A DNA stretch of 64,000 nucleotides from Vigna angularis. Taxonomy: Eukaryota > Streptophyta > Magnoliopsida > Fabales > Fabaceae. Each line of letters begins with the position of its first letter. The first letter of the stretch is position 1. The notes beneath the pieces are model-generated. The model was not told the origin of the DNA, ran no database searches, and was given only the letters and a program-made list of their open reading frames with translations. Positions 45,810-64,000 of the stretch are shown here, one piece after another. The DNA lies in the NCBI RefSeq assembly GCF_016808095.1, contig NC_068973.1, positions 17,217,501 to 17,281,500 on the forward strand. The letters run 5' to 3'. Made by a program: the position numbers and the translations under genes.

Positions 45810-46085
45810 GGTTTAATGTCTCGGTAGGTCCCTATTTTCATCCGGAATCTCAAATAGGTCCCTTTCTTTTTCGGCGTCTCAATTGGGTCCTTGTTTTTGT
45901 AAAATTGAAGCAATTAAAGGTCTACCGTCAAATTGGACAAACGGATGTTTAAGTTTGGGTTACATGGCATAGTCAGTGTATTCATTAATTACACGTGGCA
46001 TTAAAAACGAGTTTTGTATTAAAAATTTGGATTGCCCATAAGTGAAATCAGATTTAGGGAAGGGCAAAGTGGGAAAAACTAAAAA
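45810..46085 (+). repeat. Left terminal inverted repeat of the Pack-MULE
   Basis: GGTTTAATGTCTCGGTAGG... to about 'gggcaaagtggg', complementary to 48355-48630. Confidence 0.88.
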
Positions 46086-46361
46086 ATTTAAGTGCAGTCC
46101 CTAGAATTGAGAAATGGAAATGAGATTGGGAAAAAAAATTGGGACCGTAATATTAGGGTTCGTGTTAGAGAAAAAAAGCGATCTTTCATCTAAGAAGATG
46201 AAGCCACAAGCAAGAGAAGCAACGCAACTCGGAGTCGGAAGTGTTCCTACGTCATGGACGACAATAGAATCAGCTCTAGGGAGTGGAGGCAAAAATCGCC
46301 GACGAGAAAGCCAGAAATTCCGCTGAGATCATGGCCAGTTCCCGCGAGAGATTCTGATCAG

Positions 46362-46366
46362 GTACG
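46362..46366. repeat. Target-site duplication, left copy (GTACG)
   Basis: GTACG, repeated at 47643-47647. Confidence 0.88.
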
Positions 46367-46611
46367 TGATAACAGTTGAAAAACTGTTATTTTTATACTT
46401 AAAATTGACCTTAAAGACAACATTTATGACTTAGAAGCTAGCTTGGAATCATGCTTTTGTTTATGTTTTTGAAATAAGAGAGTTTGATGAGTTTTATGCT
46501 TGGTTTTCCTTGTTTTTGCAAGTTTTAAGATGAATTGGATGAAAGAAGTGAAGTAGGAAGAAGTTGGAATCAGAAAAGGAAGTGAAAAGTGCACAAAAAA
46601 AGAAGACGCGA

Positions 46612-46743
46612 GTACCGCTCAGCGGAAATTACTGCTGAGCGGTGTTCTTGAGGTCCCGTAGTCACCGTTGAGGGGCAGAAATGCAGCTGAGCGTCAAACT
46701 GAAGAATCGCACTTACCGCTGAGCTGTATTTACCGCTGAGCGC
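46612..46743. repeat. CCGCTSAGCGG palindrome array
   Basis: About six copies of CCGCTCAGCGG/CCGCTGAGCGG or variants: 46614, near 46630, near 46664, near 46684, near 46715 and 46733. The last copy ends about 45 bp before the TATA box. Confidence 0.8.
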
Positions 46744-46788
46744 CATTTTTATGGGTTTTGGGCCACTTTTTTGTAATTTTTAGAATAC

Positions 46789-46795
46789 TATATAA
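46789..46795 (+). promoter_or_regulatory. TATA box of the Athila-like LTR
   Basis: ACTATATAAGG in LTR orientation, downstream of the palindrome array. Confidence 0.65.
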
Positions 46796-47642
46796 GGTTT
46801 TAGACGACCTGTCATCTTTGGCTGGAACGAAGTAGAATACACTTTCTTCACCCCTTGGAGGAGGATTTTGGATGCTCAAGCTCCACTCTTCAAATTCTAG
46901 GGTTTTATCTTTCATTCTTTCATTATTTTCCATCTAGTTTCACCATGATTATGGTGAACTAAACCTTCATTGTTGTTGGGGAACCATTGTAATCCTTTGA
47001 AGCTCTCATGTATTGAATTGATTCTTTATAATATATGTTTTCTTCCATTAATTGTTAGGGTTTTTCTTCTATACTCTATGCATGTTTTGTTTAACTCATT
47101 CAATTGCATGACAATTGATTTGTCGATATGGACACATACGGAGAAATCTAGACATGAAGAAATTCTCCTAATAGTAGTATAAACCTAGACATAGGAATAT
47201 GATGGTTGGTTGCCTTTAAACTTTTGTGCTAATGTAATGCATGAATAATTGCTAGGGAGACAAGGCATTGTAAACAAGTGATTAGGAGTAGGCTTTATTC
47301 ACCAAGACATTGGGTTTAAGGTAATTTAGAAAGTGGCATTAACATTAATGAAGAAAGATGAATTCTTGAATACATGAGAGTGGATAGAATGAATTGGTAA
47401 ACCCCAACAACATAATCATTCATATTATTCATCAATCGTTTTTACATTGTTCAAGTCCATTGATCAAAACCTTGCATTCATGTTTATTTTTGCATAGTTT
47501 AACAACAATATTTTCGGTTACAAGTCTAAGATAATCAACAAATCACATAATTGTTTAGGCTGTGAGTCCTTTGGGAAATGATACTTGGTCTTACCAATTT
47601 TATTACTTGATACGATTCAGTTACACTTGTCGAGGGTTAATA

Positions 47643-47647
47643 GTACG
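47643..47647. repeat. Target-site duplication, right copy (GTACG)
   Basis: Matches 46362-46366. Confidence 0.88.
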
Positions 47648-48354
47648 TCGTCTTTCCGGCGGGGGGTCCATCCGACGGTCGAGGTCACCATCGCGTGGAG
47701 GCCGGAGTAATATCCGACCGCCGACGCGGCAGGTTCCGGTGACTAAAGATGTCGTGCAGAGAAACGACGGCGTTTCGGTGAAGGAGTCATTAGAGAACCC
47801 GCACGTGTCATTGGAGTGCTTTATTTTTCTGTAGGTTCAGCAAGCAAGTTTCTCTGTTAGTTGTTTCAAAGGTTTTTGGTTTGGTGGAAGCAAATTTGAG
47901 TCACATCACATGACATGTTTTGCATCTTAGTAGCAATTTCAAGTTCATTCCTTTCCTTGTTTATCGAACATGTTACTCACAAAATTGCTTCTGTAAATAC
48001 CTACCACTCCATAGATGTTTTCTTTTTTGGTGTTCTAGCCTTAATCGTGGAACTAATTTAACTTGATGAAAAAAAATGTCATAATTGTATGGATGTTGAA
48101 GTATATTTTATTTAATTACATGATTTTGAACGAAAAATAGAGAAAAATATGTAAAAATATTAGGATTGAAATATGATTGATGAACTTATGACATTTGGGT
48201 CGATTGCTGTAAAAGAATTGGCAGAACATTGTGCTCAGTTAGAGATGATTAAACTATGTTAATATGTTAAGATTGTATGAATATATCTTATAATGTATGA
48301 TAGTAATTCATGAGAAGAGTTCAATGCAGTCATCGAAGAAAGAAAGAACGTTTT

Positions 48355-48630
48355 TCTTTAATTTTGTCCACTTTGCCCTTCCCTAAATCTCATTTCATCT
48401 ATGTGCAATCCAAATTTTTAATAAAGAATTCGTTTTTAATACCACGTGTGATTAATGAAAACACTGACCATGCCACGTAACCCAAACTTAAACAGTCGTT
48501 TGTCTAATTTGACGACATACCTTTAATTGCTTCAATTTTACAAAAAAAAGGACCCAATTGAGACGCTGAAAAGAAAAGGGACCTATTTGAGATTCCGGAC
48601 GAAAATAGGGACCTATCGAGACATTAAACC
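48355..48630 (-). repeat. Right terminal inverted repeat of the Pack-MULE
   Basis: Inverted copy of 45810-46085, ending CATTAAACC. Confidence 0.88.
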
Positions 48631-48639
48631 AATAATAAA
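48631..48639. repeat. 9-bp target-site duplication, right copy
   Basis: AATAATAAA, identical to 45801-45809. Confidence 0.9.
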
Positions 48640-48760
48640 CTAGCGACCTATACATGAAGGTAGTGTAGTCCAAACGACAAATTGGAAACTTGTTTTCTAT
48701 GAACGAAAGACTTGAGAAAAATTCAAACACTGCAGAAAATGCTAAATGTGTTAATCTCCT
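48640..48760 (+). pseudogene. Continuation of the Copia gag remnant
   Basis: Sequence after the Pack-MULE continues with a short Lys/Glu-rich stretch in plus frames (for example a YERKT-EKFKHCRK-like reading). This fits the gag coiled coil interrupted at 45800. Weak on its own; the flanking duplication is the main support. Confidence 0.4.
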
Positions 48761-51700
48761 TACTCTATCTATTTTGCTGGTTACTATTTTAGCAATATTA
48801 AAGTTGTTATAGTTTAGTATAGTATTGATTTGATCATATCAATGACAGTGTTATCAACATCTAGTTGATAAAAAGGTCATTAGTGAAGTGTCACCATGGC
48901 TATAAAGAAACTAACAAAAGTTATCTTTGTCTCTCGAGAAAAAGTATATATGGATGAGTTAGATGCATTGGTGACAAAAGAGTGATTAGAAGAGACAAAA
49001 ACAAAAAAAGACATGGATAAACATGAGAGAAAAAAACCCTAAAACTCCAAGATTTTCTAACCAAGGTACCAAGCATAAATCTTGAAAAAAGAAAAAATAA
49101 AGTTAAAGCAACGCTTTGAATTGCTGTTAAAGAGGAGGCAGAATGCATGACATGAAATTGAGTAGATATGCAACTTTGAGAAGCAAGTGAAAGCATGTAG
49201 GAGTGTTGATGAAGGCGTTGTTGACGACACGATGGTCGCCTGACTAAGACTATCACAACCATGTGGTTGTCGACCGAAATTGGAACTCTGGCAACAATGA
49301 TGGTGGTAGACGACGACATTAACAACTTTTGCAGTAGCGACAAAAATTTCTCCAAAGATATCATGTTTACACATAGGGTGTTGAATATAGATAAAAGGTA
49401 GAGATAAGATATCTATCTAAGATATCTAATAATCTATCTAACAAAAGTAAAAGAAAAGAAAGACGTTAAACCTCTATGATATGATCATGTCTAGGAAAAA
49501 GTATGATCTTTTCTGAATTTGAATCTTCAAGGAACACAATAAAAATAAATCAAAGAAGAACATGAAATAAGATAAAGATGGGGATGCCAAAATCTAGCAG
49601 ATTGATAAGTCAAGTGAAGATTTGTCACAAAGATATTAATCTTTGATAAGAATAAGAGTTCTAATCTAAGAACCAAGACAATCCTCTCTAAAAAATGCAA
49701 ATGTATATATTATGATTCAAAAGTGTCTACATATGTATTTGGTGCCCTTATATATAGGTACAAATGTTTAAGGCACCTAAAAAACCTTAAAAGAAAGCCC
49801 AAAGATATAGGATCCAAAAAAAACTTGAAAAATTAAAAAAGAAACAAATTGTTTGCAATTAAAATAAAATTACAATTTATTTAATTTTCTAAATTATTCT
49901 TCAATTGTGCTCATGTTCTTCATGTTCTTTAAATTCCTTTCTTTATGGAACATTATAAGATTTAAGGAGACATGTTTTTATCTTTGACCTTGTCATAGAT
50001 CCTTCAAATTGTAAATGTTCTTGTTCAAGTTTTTCTCATATATGTTTCAGGAGATAGTCCTATATCACTTTAGGAGTGGTGAGGTTAAACACAAAGGTGT
50101 TTTTATTATAGATAGTTGAATGGTCAATTGGGTTATGAAGTTTAAGGAAAGGATGGTCTTAGCTAAGCCTCATTTGCCTCATTAAAAGTTGAGGATGGCA
50201 AGTATGGAGCGAGATATCTTTGTTGTGAAAGGTCGAAACCAATATGTCCTAAGTGAGGTACCTACCCATGTATTGGGAATTTTAGATTGGAATTTGGGAA
50301 TCGAGAAGTGAACCATGACTGGTCTCAAAGGCAAGAAGATTAGATGAAGGGAGCAAAGGAGTCATTAGACTTGGTTTTCTTTAGTAGAAAGGGGTATACA
50401 TATGATAAGAACCAACTTTAACTTTACGTATGTTAAGAAGACATCAATAAAACAAGTTAATTTCATTAAGGGGATAAGTATTAAGGGGTTGTTCAAGTAT
50501 GAACCAAGTAGGTTCAAATAGTGAAACCGACCAAAGGTGGATGATGCACTAGTTTTGTAGGCCTTGCTAATCTTATCCAACCGCTTTAGATGGTTCAACT
50601 TCAGGAAAGAAGGTCTCGATTGATAAATTGTATTCACATTGTGAGAGAAATCCATTCGTATTTCACCATATTGATTGAGGAAAAGTAGGAAACTCTTCCA
50701 TAGAACCAACAATGTTGAGGGGACCTCTAAAAGCATAAGTGATATCACCCATGATATAAGGAACCAATACTTGAGTTTCACAAAGAGTTGTGCGTTAAGC
50801 TCGACAAGACTGGTCGACAAAAATGGAGCAAAATATGTGTTTTGAGTAGAGGAAACCATTAAAGTAGTTTGAGAGGTAAAATGAAAGATTCATTTTTGAA
50901 TTGCTGAGGAAGATAAAGACAAGGAAGATTAGAGAGCAAGAAGATAGGAGTGCAAAGGTTGGGTGTGTAAAGAGGTCAAAGAAAGGATTAAAGGAATTAT
51001 GAAAGTAGGTTTGAAATAATATTGAGGGCTGAAACACAAATGGCCCAAAACCCACTTAGGAAATTAATATTATATTGTTACTTTGGTAACAATATGGTGA
51101 TTACAAGGTATGAGCAGTCTATTAAATGCATAAATAATGAAGATATATGATGACTTAGGTAACAATATGGTGATTACACTCGTAGTAACATGATGAGAAG
51201 AATACAAGAAGGGATGAAAGATGCATCAAAAATAAGAAAAGTGAAGCATTTACTCACTTGGAAAAGGTTGAGTTCGTCCAAGAGACCTAGAAGCTTGCTT
51301 AACACGCCCATGCTAAACCTAAACTCTCACATACCCGCTTACGGCCCACTTTGCATTCACACCTTCTAACTTGTTTTTCAGGCATGTAAATTTGTTCATT
51401 TTGTGTCATTTGATCCTAGAGATGCACTTAATATAAAAAAATGTATGATTTATTAACATATCACATAAACTTAATAAGTTAAAGATTTTTATGAGTTTGG
51501 TCTACATAAAGTACTCCATCACTTTTACTCACTCAAATTGGAAAACTTTAAATTTAATGAATTATTACAAAGAAATACCTCAAGTCGATTGATTTATGAA
51601 AACACCTTAGACCTACATCGTGTAGAACCAATATCAAAAGTTTAGTTACCTTTCTAATTTTATTTTATTGCAAAAATAGTCTATCATTAAAAAAAATCAA

Positions 51701-52193
51701 TAAATATTTTGATTGACGGTTTAAAAATATTTAATAATTAAAAAGTAGGAAGTAAAAAAGCATGTCGACGTAACTCCATCGAATTTCTAAATAGGTTGCA
51801 AGATTTGTACTGAATGATTGAAGATTTCTATATTTTTTTGTTTAATTTCACTGAAATTAATGAGATTCTACTAAATCTTGTTAGTAAAATGAATGGTACA
51901 AAAAAGGGATATTATTTTTGAAGGTGAAAATATTGTCTGGAAGTTAAATAATATAATCAAGTCATTAATTGGCAAAAATTAGCAAAGAAAATCAAGTCAT
52001 TAAAAAGAATAATTCAGAGCTAAAGACATAATTAAGTGATAATAACAAAATTGATCCAATAGGGAGGAGTTGGAATCTGAGTGGGGGTAGTTACAGATTT
52101 CGTGAGTTCTCTCTTCACACAGCTTCGATTTTTTTTACTTCTCGGAGCTCTGAACTTGACCGACGTCGTTTCACCTCAAAGCGCTTCGAGAAA
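48761..52193. other. Spacer without recognised genes
   Basis: No recognised gene. A possible LTR starts TGTTGAATATAG at 49379 with a TATA box near 49750, but no far end or duplication was found. The minus ORFs at 48921-49374 and 50365-50859 (164 aa) match nothing I know. From about 52080 the sequence is the GC-richer leader of SDH7. Confidence 0.4.
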
Positions 52194-54516
52194 ATGGCAT
52201 TCTTGATGAACAAAACAGCCGTTGCTTCCCATTTTGTAACTCAGTCCCAGGTATTCCTATACTTCATTTCTATGACATATTGATGATAATTGTTAATTTC
52301 ATTTAACGATTCTGTTTTCCTTTACCTTATACTGAAAATCCTTTTTGTGAAATCAGAAGACCGAAGAATCCGCTTCTTTTCCGCGCCGTCGATTCCACGT
52401 TGAGCCTGGCCCTCGTGAAAAAGCTGTAAGGCGTACTTTTTTTTTTATTGTTAGATTTGTTATTGTTTTTCACGATTCAAGTAATTTCGTGCATCTGGAT
52501 CACCTATTTCTACTTGTAATTACTTTGATTTAATTTGGCAATAGACAAATTAGGGTTTAAGAAGACCTCATTCTCGACTTAGTCAGTAAAAGTGGAGAGT
52601 TTTCTTTTGATGTATTCATTTTGTAAACAAATATTGGCATTCGGGATTAGGCAAATTTCTGAAATGTGATTTTGATCCCCTCTCCACGAATTTGTCATTT
52701 GCTATTTGTGGTATCGTTGAAAGAAACAGAGAAAGTATTTTGTAGTTTTTTAAATGTTTTTTTTAGCTTTTGCGAATTCGTTGTAGAAGTTAACGTGCTC
52801 ATCTGTTTTGGCACACATTTGTTTGCTTGTGCATTCATTTTTACCTCTTGGATTTTGTTGCAGCTCTTAGCTGAAGATTCAATTCTGAAACCATTCAAAT
52901 CGTATAAGAAGAGTGTAAAACAGCTCAAAAGAATTGGGGATGTTCTCACGGTTGTTGTTGTAGCAGGTATATGTCTTTAACTCTGATTTTGATTGAAGGA
53001 GTGAGGGTCTTTTTGTGGTATTGTGGTTTGTGAATTGATTTGAGAAATGAAACTGAGTAGTACTTTATTATTATCTTTTAGGTATTGAAATAGCTTATTA
53101 ATGAGCTGGACTTTGTTGTGACAGTTTATGTGCTTGTGAAGTAGTTTGGAATCTAAAGTCTGGTAGTTGCTAAATCATTTGAACAGGACTCATATTTTCG
53201 AATACTGTTTTTGTTTCATTTCAAATTTGTTGGCCTTATTGCCGTTCACACATCATTCTAAATGTTAAATTTGTCCTTGTAGTCCCAATAGACTAACTTT
53301 GAAAACCATAATAATTTTGAACAAAACATAGATTATGGTTTTTCATTTCTTTCTATTAGGTTCTCAAAGCAGGTGACATGTGAATTTTTTTTCCAAAATC
53401 AATACTTCCGATGATTTTAAGTTTGTGCAATTTCAGAAAATATCCATGTAATTGCTTAAGTTGAGAATTTGATTAAGTTTTATCTGATAAGATACTGTAA
53501 GTTCTTATATGATTTAGTCTTTTCTAGTTCTTTGAGAAGGGTACGCTTGAGTTGAAGTTGTCTTGGTGGTGTTTTCCAAACTAAACTAACCAGCTAAATG
53601 CAAATAAGGGAGTCTTTTTTATTGGTAAGCTTCAATGAAAAAAAATTGTTCAAATCTGTGTTTAAAATTGGTTTCTATGAGATCAAGCTTTCAACAACTT
53701 AGTTGGAAATGGTCTGAGCCAGATTTGTTGTTTGGCTTAGACATTGCCCTCGGTGATTTGGAAATACAGCATGCCTCATTACCTTTGCAGTTTGATTACT
53801 GAAACCTGATTACTTCACTAAATTTGGATTAGTGAATATGATAGATTATGAAAAGTGCTTTATGAAATGTTTTTTTTTTTTTCTGAAATAACAACTTTGG
53901 AAAAAAGGACGCAGTACTCTTTATTCCCTTGAGTGTGTAACTTTGGGCTTTTCAATATTGTCATTGTTACAGGGTTTTTTTGTGTCCGAGCCAATAGGAC
54001 ATATTTCCTCCTGAGTATATTCTGTGCACTCAAATGTTAGCAACTCAAGAATTGAACAAAATGGGCTACTTGCATAGTTGTTTAAAGGTCTATTTATATT
54101 ATATCACTTTTAACAGTGTAAAGAATATTCTATTATTTGCTATTTGTTAAGTCGTTTCAGATTTTGGTAAAATTTTTTTAGCTTGTTGAAATCTTGATTT
54201 CTCAGTTGTTTTTTCCATGGACACCTTTTACAATGCTTTGGCATTATTCGCAACTAGGAACATGTGTGAATAATAATATCATGACAGCACTCATTAATTG
54301 ACGATTCTGCTCACAAAAATATTTTGCATTACCTATCCATGTGTATTTTGAATATATCCTAGTTTATGGTATGTTACTACTCTTGAAACATTCATTCTAA
54401 TTTCTCTGCCTGTTCCATCTTTTCAATGTTCTTGTTTGCTTATTTATGATGTTTCAGGATGCTGTTACGAAATATATGTTAGAGCTGTTACACGAGAGGA
54501 TGCACAAAAACAGTAG
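52194..54516 (+). CDS. SDH7: Succinate dehydrogenase subunit 7, mitochondrial
   Basis: Four exons (52194-52250, 52357-52425, 52864-52966, 54458-54516) with GT/AG borders join in frame to 95 residues. The N-terminus ([19 protein letters not shown]) and [11 protein letters not shown] look like a mitochondrial presequence region with basic and Ser residues. The conserved core reads [20 protein letters not shown], and [20 protein letters not shown] is a single membrane span. The product is one of the small plant-specific complex II subunits (SDH5-SDH8), found with the succinate:ubiquinone oxidoreductase in the inner mitochondrial membrane. Its exact role is unclear. Length and sequence fit Arabidopsis SDH7 as I remember it, with a slightly shorter C-terminus. 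ORFs that read through exon 3 from 52666 use intron sequence. Confidence 0.9.
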
Positions 54517-56529
54517 CATTCTGAAAGTTCTTGACAAAGCGAATATTGGGAGTTAGTTGTGTTTTGTTGGATGTTTGTGGCAACAATTTGGACTGTTATT
54601 AGCCATTTTAGAATAAGCTGAAAAGTATTTGAACCAAAATGGTCTGTGCATCGGTAGCTTTTTCCCCATTTTAAATACTGTCTAGTGAATACAATTTCAT
54701 GGCTTCAGTCTGAGAAACAGATATGATTCCTTCAACCAAGTTTGAGGGTGTCGGGTGTGATATGAGATGTTTAATACAATTCTATAATCGAGCTTTGCCT
54801 GAAATGTTAATGAATGTGATAATCCTAATCAGTGGGAATTGTAATCCGGTGTTGGCCTAATTGTATTAATCAGAATTGTAGACTAGTGCTTGACAAATAT
54901 ATTTTGGCAGTATCGTTTGCCCATCATTGTAGGGAAGGCTGGAGTTCTGCGTAACCTTTTTTAAGTTTAAAGCAAGTTTGACTTTTACTTATTTTTTTAA
55001 AATTAATAATAATGTTTATTTTAAATTAGTTATTGATTAATTTTCAAGTGATAAAGAGAAATAGAAAATTCAGAGCTTTCCAAAAGCAAGTGATTCTTTT
55101 CTTTACCAGAGACCAGAGAACTCCGTTCACCCGAAAAACATTATTTTTAAAGGAATGGTTTTATTACGATTTTAGTCTCTGGTTATGGATTTTCAAATTT
55201 AAAACTCTTCCTTCAACATAAAAATGTGATTTTAATCTTCAAACAATATTTTTGAATGGCAACCACGTTTATTTTAGAATTTAGAGTTTAAATTTTAAGA
55301 TTTAGGGTTCAAGTTGTAATAGTAATATTTAAATTTTAAAATTGGGGTTTAAAAATGACTTAATTACAGTATTTAAGCATGTGTACATTTTTTTATCTAG
55401 GATTTAGGTCTTGAAAAATATTTCTAGAATGATGACTACCTTCTCCCTATCCACGAGATTGAAGGTTAAATATTTCTATCACCACGGTGGTATGGTTCCT
55501 ACAGTACCTTCTTTAGCTACTTAAATATCATAATTCAAATTCTATTATGCAGTAGTCCTTATGGTCATGTAGATATTTTTGTTGAATTGCTCAATGAAAT
55601 ATTCCAAAACCATTTAGTATATGGACAATAAAAAAAAAATTTAATGTCATTGAATCTGTTACGGAGCATTACTTCTAAATAGTGATTGGATTCGCCTAGT
55701 CTATGAATGTCGTAAAAATAAAAAATATAATTCCAAAAAGGCGTGCTTTGTGAAATCAAACGCTGTAAATATAGTTTATTATGATTAAGGCAAAGTAAAA
55801 TATAGCTGCAGAGACACTATGCCACCAAAACTTTATGATAGATATGAAGGTGAACAAATTTCACCGTGATAGTAAACAGGATCGATTACACATGATACAA
55901 TCGAATATCATCAAAGAATTTTGAGAACAATTTTCCAGTTTAAGCATTGAAGAATCAACTCTGGGAAGACAGACGCCATTGATCAGCTGAGATCAGTAAA
56001 AATAACAGCAGTTTGCCAACTGATGGTCTGCCCATGTTAACAGATATCCAAAATGATAACGGGTCGGTATATGCTGAGCAGCTCAACGGAAAGACTTCGA
56101 TGAACCAATCAAACAGTTTACACAGAACTCAGCCACATCCAATATAAATCTTGTCTGTATTCCCGCTATAATCACTGTACAATTTGCACCGTCTCAGCAT
56201 TTTTGAGGGGCTTATGCAATTTCTCCAGGCAGCAGAGCTTCATTCACAAGAAACAAGGATGAAAAAATCAAAAGACTCGGCTCAAGTAAATTTAGCCTAA
56301 GACTGTGGAAAGTACATTTTCGCATCAGAATCTTCCTCCCACCCTCACAAGGAGAATAGAGGCTGCACTCTGCCACCTATTAATTCTTCTCAGAAAACTC
56401 TAAAAGCCATACCACAGTGAACCAACCATCCTCCAATGACTTATAAAAGCAAATACTATTTGATGAACAATCACCGTGCGAGCTTTAGTCAAAAGGGAAC
56501 AAGCAAACCATCATCATTGACAAACTATT
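54517..56529. other. 3' UTR of SDH7, spacer, and 3' UTR of PI4KB
   Basis: The two genes converge. 54517 to about 54800 is likely SDH7 3' UTR and about 55800-56529 likely PI4K 3' UTR (minus strand). No other gene; the small ORFs at 55033 and 55565 have no motif. Confidence 0.45.
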
Positions 56530-63556
<7,027 letters not shown>

Positions 63557-64000
63557 CTAGCAAATTTAAAGTGTTAAAAACACAAAAGTTGTAATCTGAA
63601 TGGGAAATGGCAAATAAAACATGAACAATCAATTTGTAATTAAAACCTATCATTCATTTGTACTGTATATGTTTTGACTTGATTAGTTTCAGAGATTATA
63701 CACACTAGATATATATGTGATACACACATATAAACTGTTTATAATCGTATTTTATAGTCGTATTCTCTTTTGTTTGGTACCATTGGTGAAAATCATATTA
63801 ATCTTAGATCCTTCCTTTGACAAAGAAAATTTTCTAATTACTTTTTGCTTTCCCATTTTATCAACAATTGATTAATTTAAATACATACAAATAATTTCTT
63901 ACCCCATTTTTTTTATTTTACTATATACAGCCAATTATTTTAGACAACCCAAACAAAATAGATTACATTGATCTACTTTTCACCAATATATTTAAACTTT
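63557..64000. other. PI4KB intron, runs off the window
   Basis: AT-rich sequence upstream (minus strand) of the first visible kinase exon. No exon or repeat recognised. Confidence 0.5.

Larger units (their letters stand above)
46367..47642 (+). mobile_element. Athila-like Ty3/gypsy solo LTR
   Basis: It starts TGATAACAGTTG and ends CTTGTCGAGGGTTAATA, resembling the LTR ends of plant Athila/Tat elements (final CA changed to TA), flanked by GTACG on both sides. It carries a palindrome array (46612-46743), a TATA box (46789) and no internal region. The 81-90 aa ORFs near its end read out of the LTR into captured sequence. Confidence 0.85.
46254..47834 (+). pseudogene. Captured 99-codon ORF split by a solo LTR
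   Basis: The first part, 46254-46366, starts MDDNRISSREWRQKSP and is rich in Arg, Ser and Pro (RKPEIPLRSWPVPARDSD). The second part, 47648-47834, carries RSRSPSRGG and IRPPTRQVPVTKD and ends SLENPHVSLECFIFL before a TAG. With the LTR and one GTACG copy set aside the frame is uninterrupted (300 nt with stop), and GC content is higher than in the surroundings. The basic, Ser/Arg-rich body and hydrophobic C-terminus are distinctive, but I do not recognise the family with confidence. It is probably most or all of a single-exon host gene copied by the transposon. It is now disrupted, unless transcription starts within the LTR. Confidence 0.6.
45810..48630. mobile_element. Pack-MULE (Mutator-like element carrying foreign sequence), 2.8 kb
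   Basis: Terminal inverted repeats of about 275 bp (45810 to about 46085 and about 48355 to 48630) begin GGTTTAATGTCTCG and match closely with scattered differences. A perfect 9-bp duplication flanks them. No transposase is encoded. The interior holds a GC-richer open frame of about 99 codons and non-TIR sequence beyond its stop, the hallmark of a gene-capturing Mutator-like element. An Athila-like solo LTR (46367-47642) was inserted later into that frame. The element itself landed in a Copia gag remnant. Confidence 0.88.

Noticed and set aside
49379..49949. Possible LTR starting TGTTGAATATAG and ending GGAACA
   Set aside because: Flanking bases (TAGGG, TTATA) do not match, and no primer site or polypurine tract was found.
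52666..52980. 104-aa ORF spanning SDH7 exon 3
   Set aside because: Its first two thirds are intron sequence; the spliced four-exon model gives the family protein.

Overview
This window is plant nuclear DNA. It holds spliced genes with GT/AG introns, long AT-rich spacers and many nested LTR retrotransposons and DNA transposons. Retroelement types and gene structures suggest a warm-season legume (Phaseolus/Vigna-like); that is inference from remembered family resemblance. I saw no bacterial operons, rRNA, convincing tRNA or CRISPR.

Layout. 1-3528: end of a minus-strand Ty3/gypsy element (broken gag, primer site, 2.6 kb LTR). 3873-4215: decayed lipid-transfer-protein-like gene, minus strand. 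6576-21236: a nest. A minus-strand Copia-like element (LTR, primer site, coiled-coil ORF) was hit by a complete 8.9 kb plus-strand Sirevirus-like Copia element (6710-15584, site duplication ATCAC), and its LTR was hit by a 3.3 kb solo LTR (16896-20195, GTATT). About 21590-28250: a decayed CACTA (En/Spm) transposon with TNP2 and second-gene remnants and a hairpin MITE with a 10-bp duplication, followed by a Copia-type LTR (28282-29323). 30266-31357: probable short non-autonomous CACTA element.

The gene-bearing part is 33.9-64 kb. It holds a BTB/POZ gene (+, 2 exons), a two-exon remnant of proteasome ATPase RPT1, a NAC transcription factor gene (-, 4 exons), the mitochondrial complex II subunit SDH7 (+, 4 exons) and the 3' part of a phosphatidylinositol 4-kinase beta gene (-, 11 exons seen, continuing past the window). 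These genes act separately: nuclear regulation, respiration and membrane lipid signalling.

Between NAC and SDH7 lies the most unusual object: a 2.8 kb Mutator-like element (45810-48630) with about 275-bp inverted repeats and a perfect 9-bp duplication. It carries an unrelated open frame of about 99 codons, itself split by an Athila-like solo LTR with its own 5-bp duplication (GTACG). A second pattern is that three different LTR families here carry arrays of short palindromes or near-palindromes a few tens of bases upstream of their TATA boxes.
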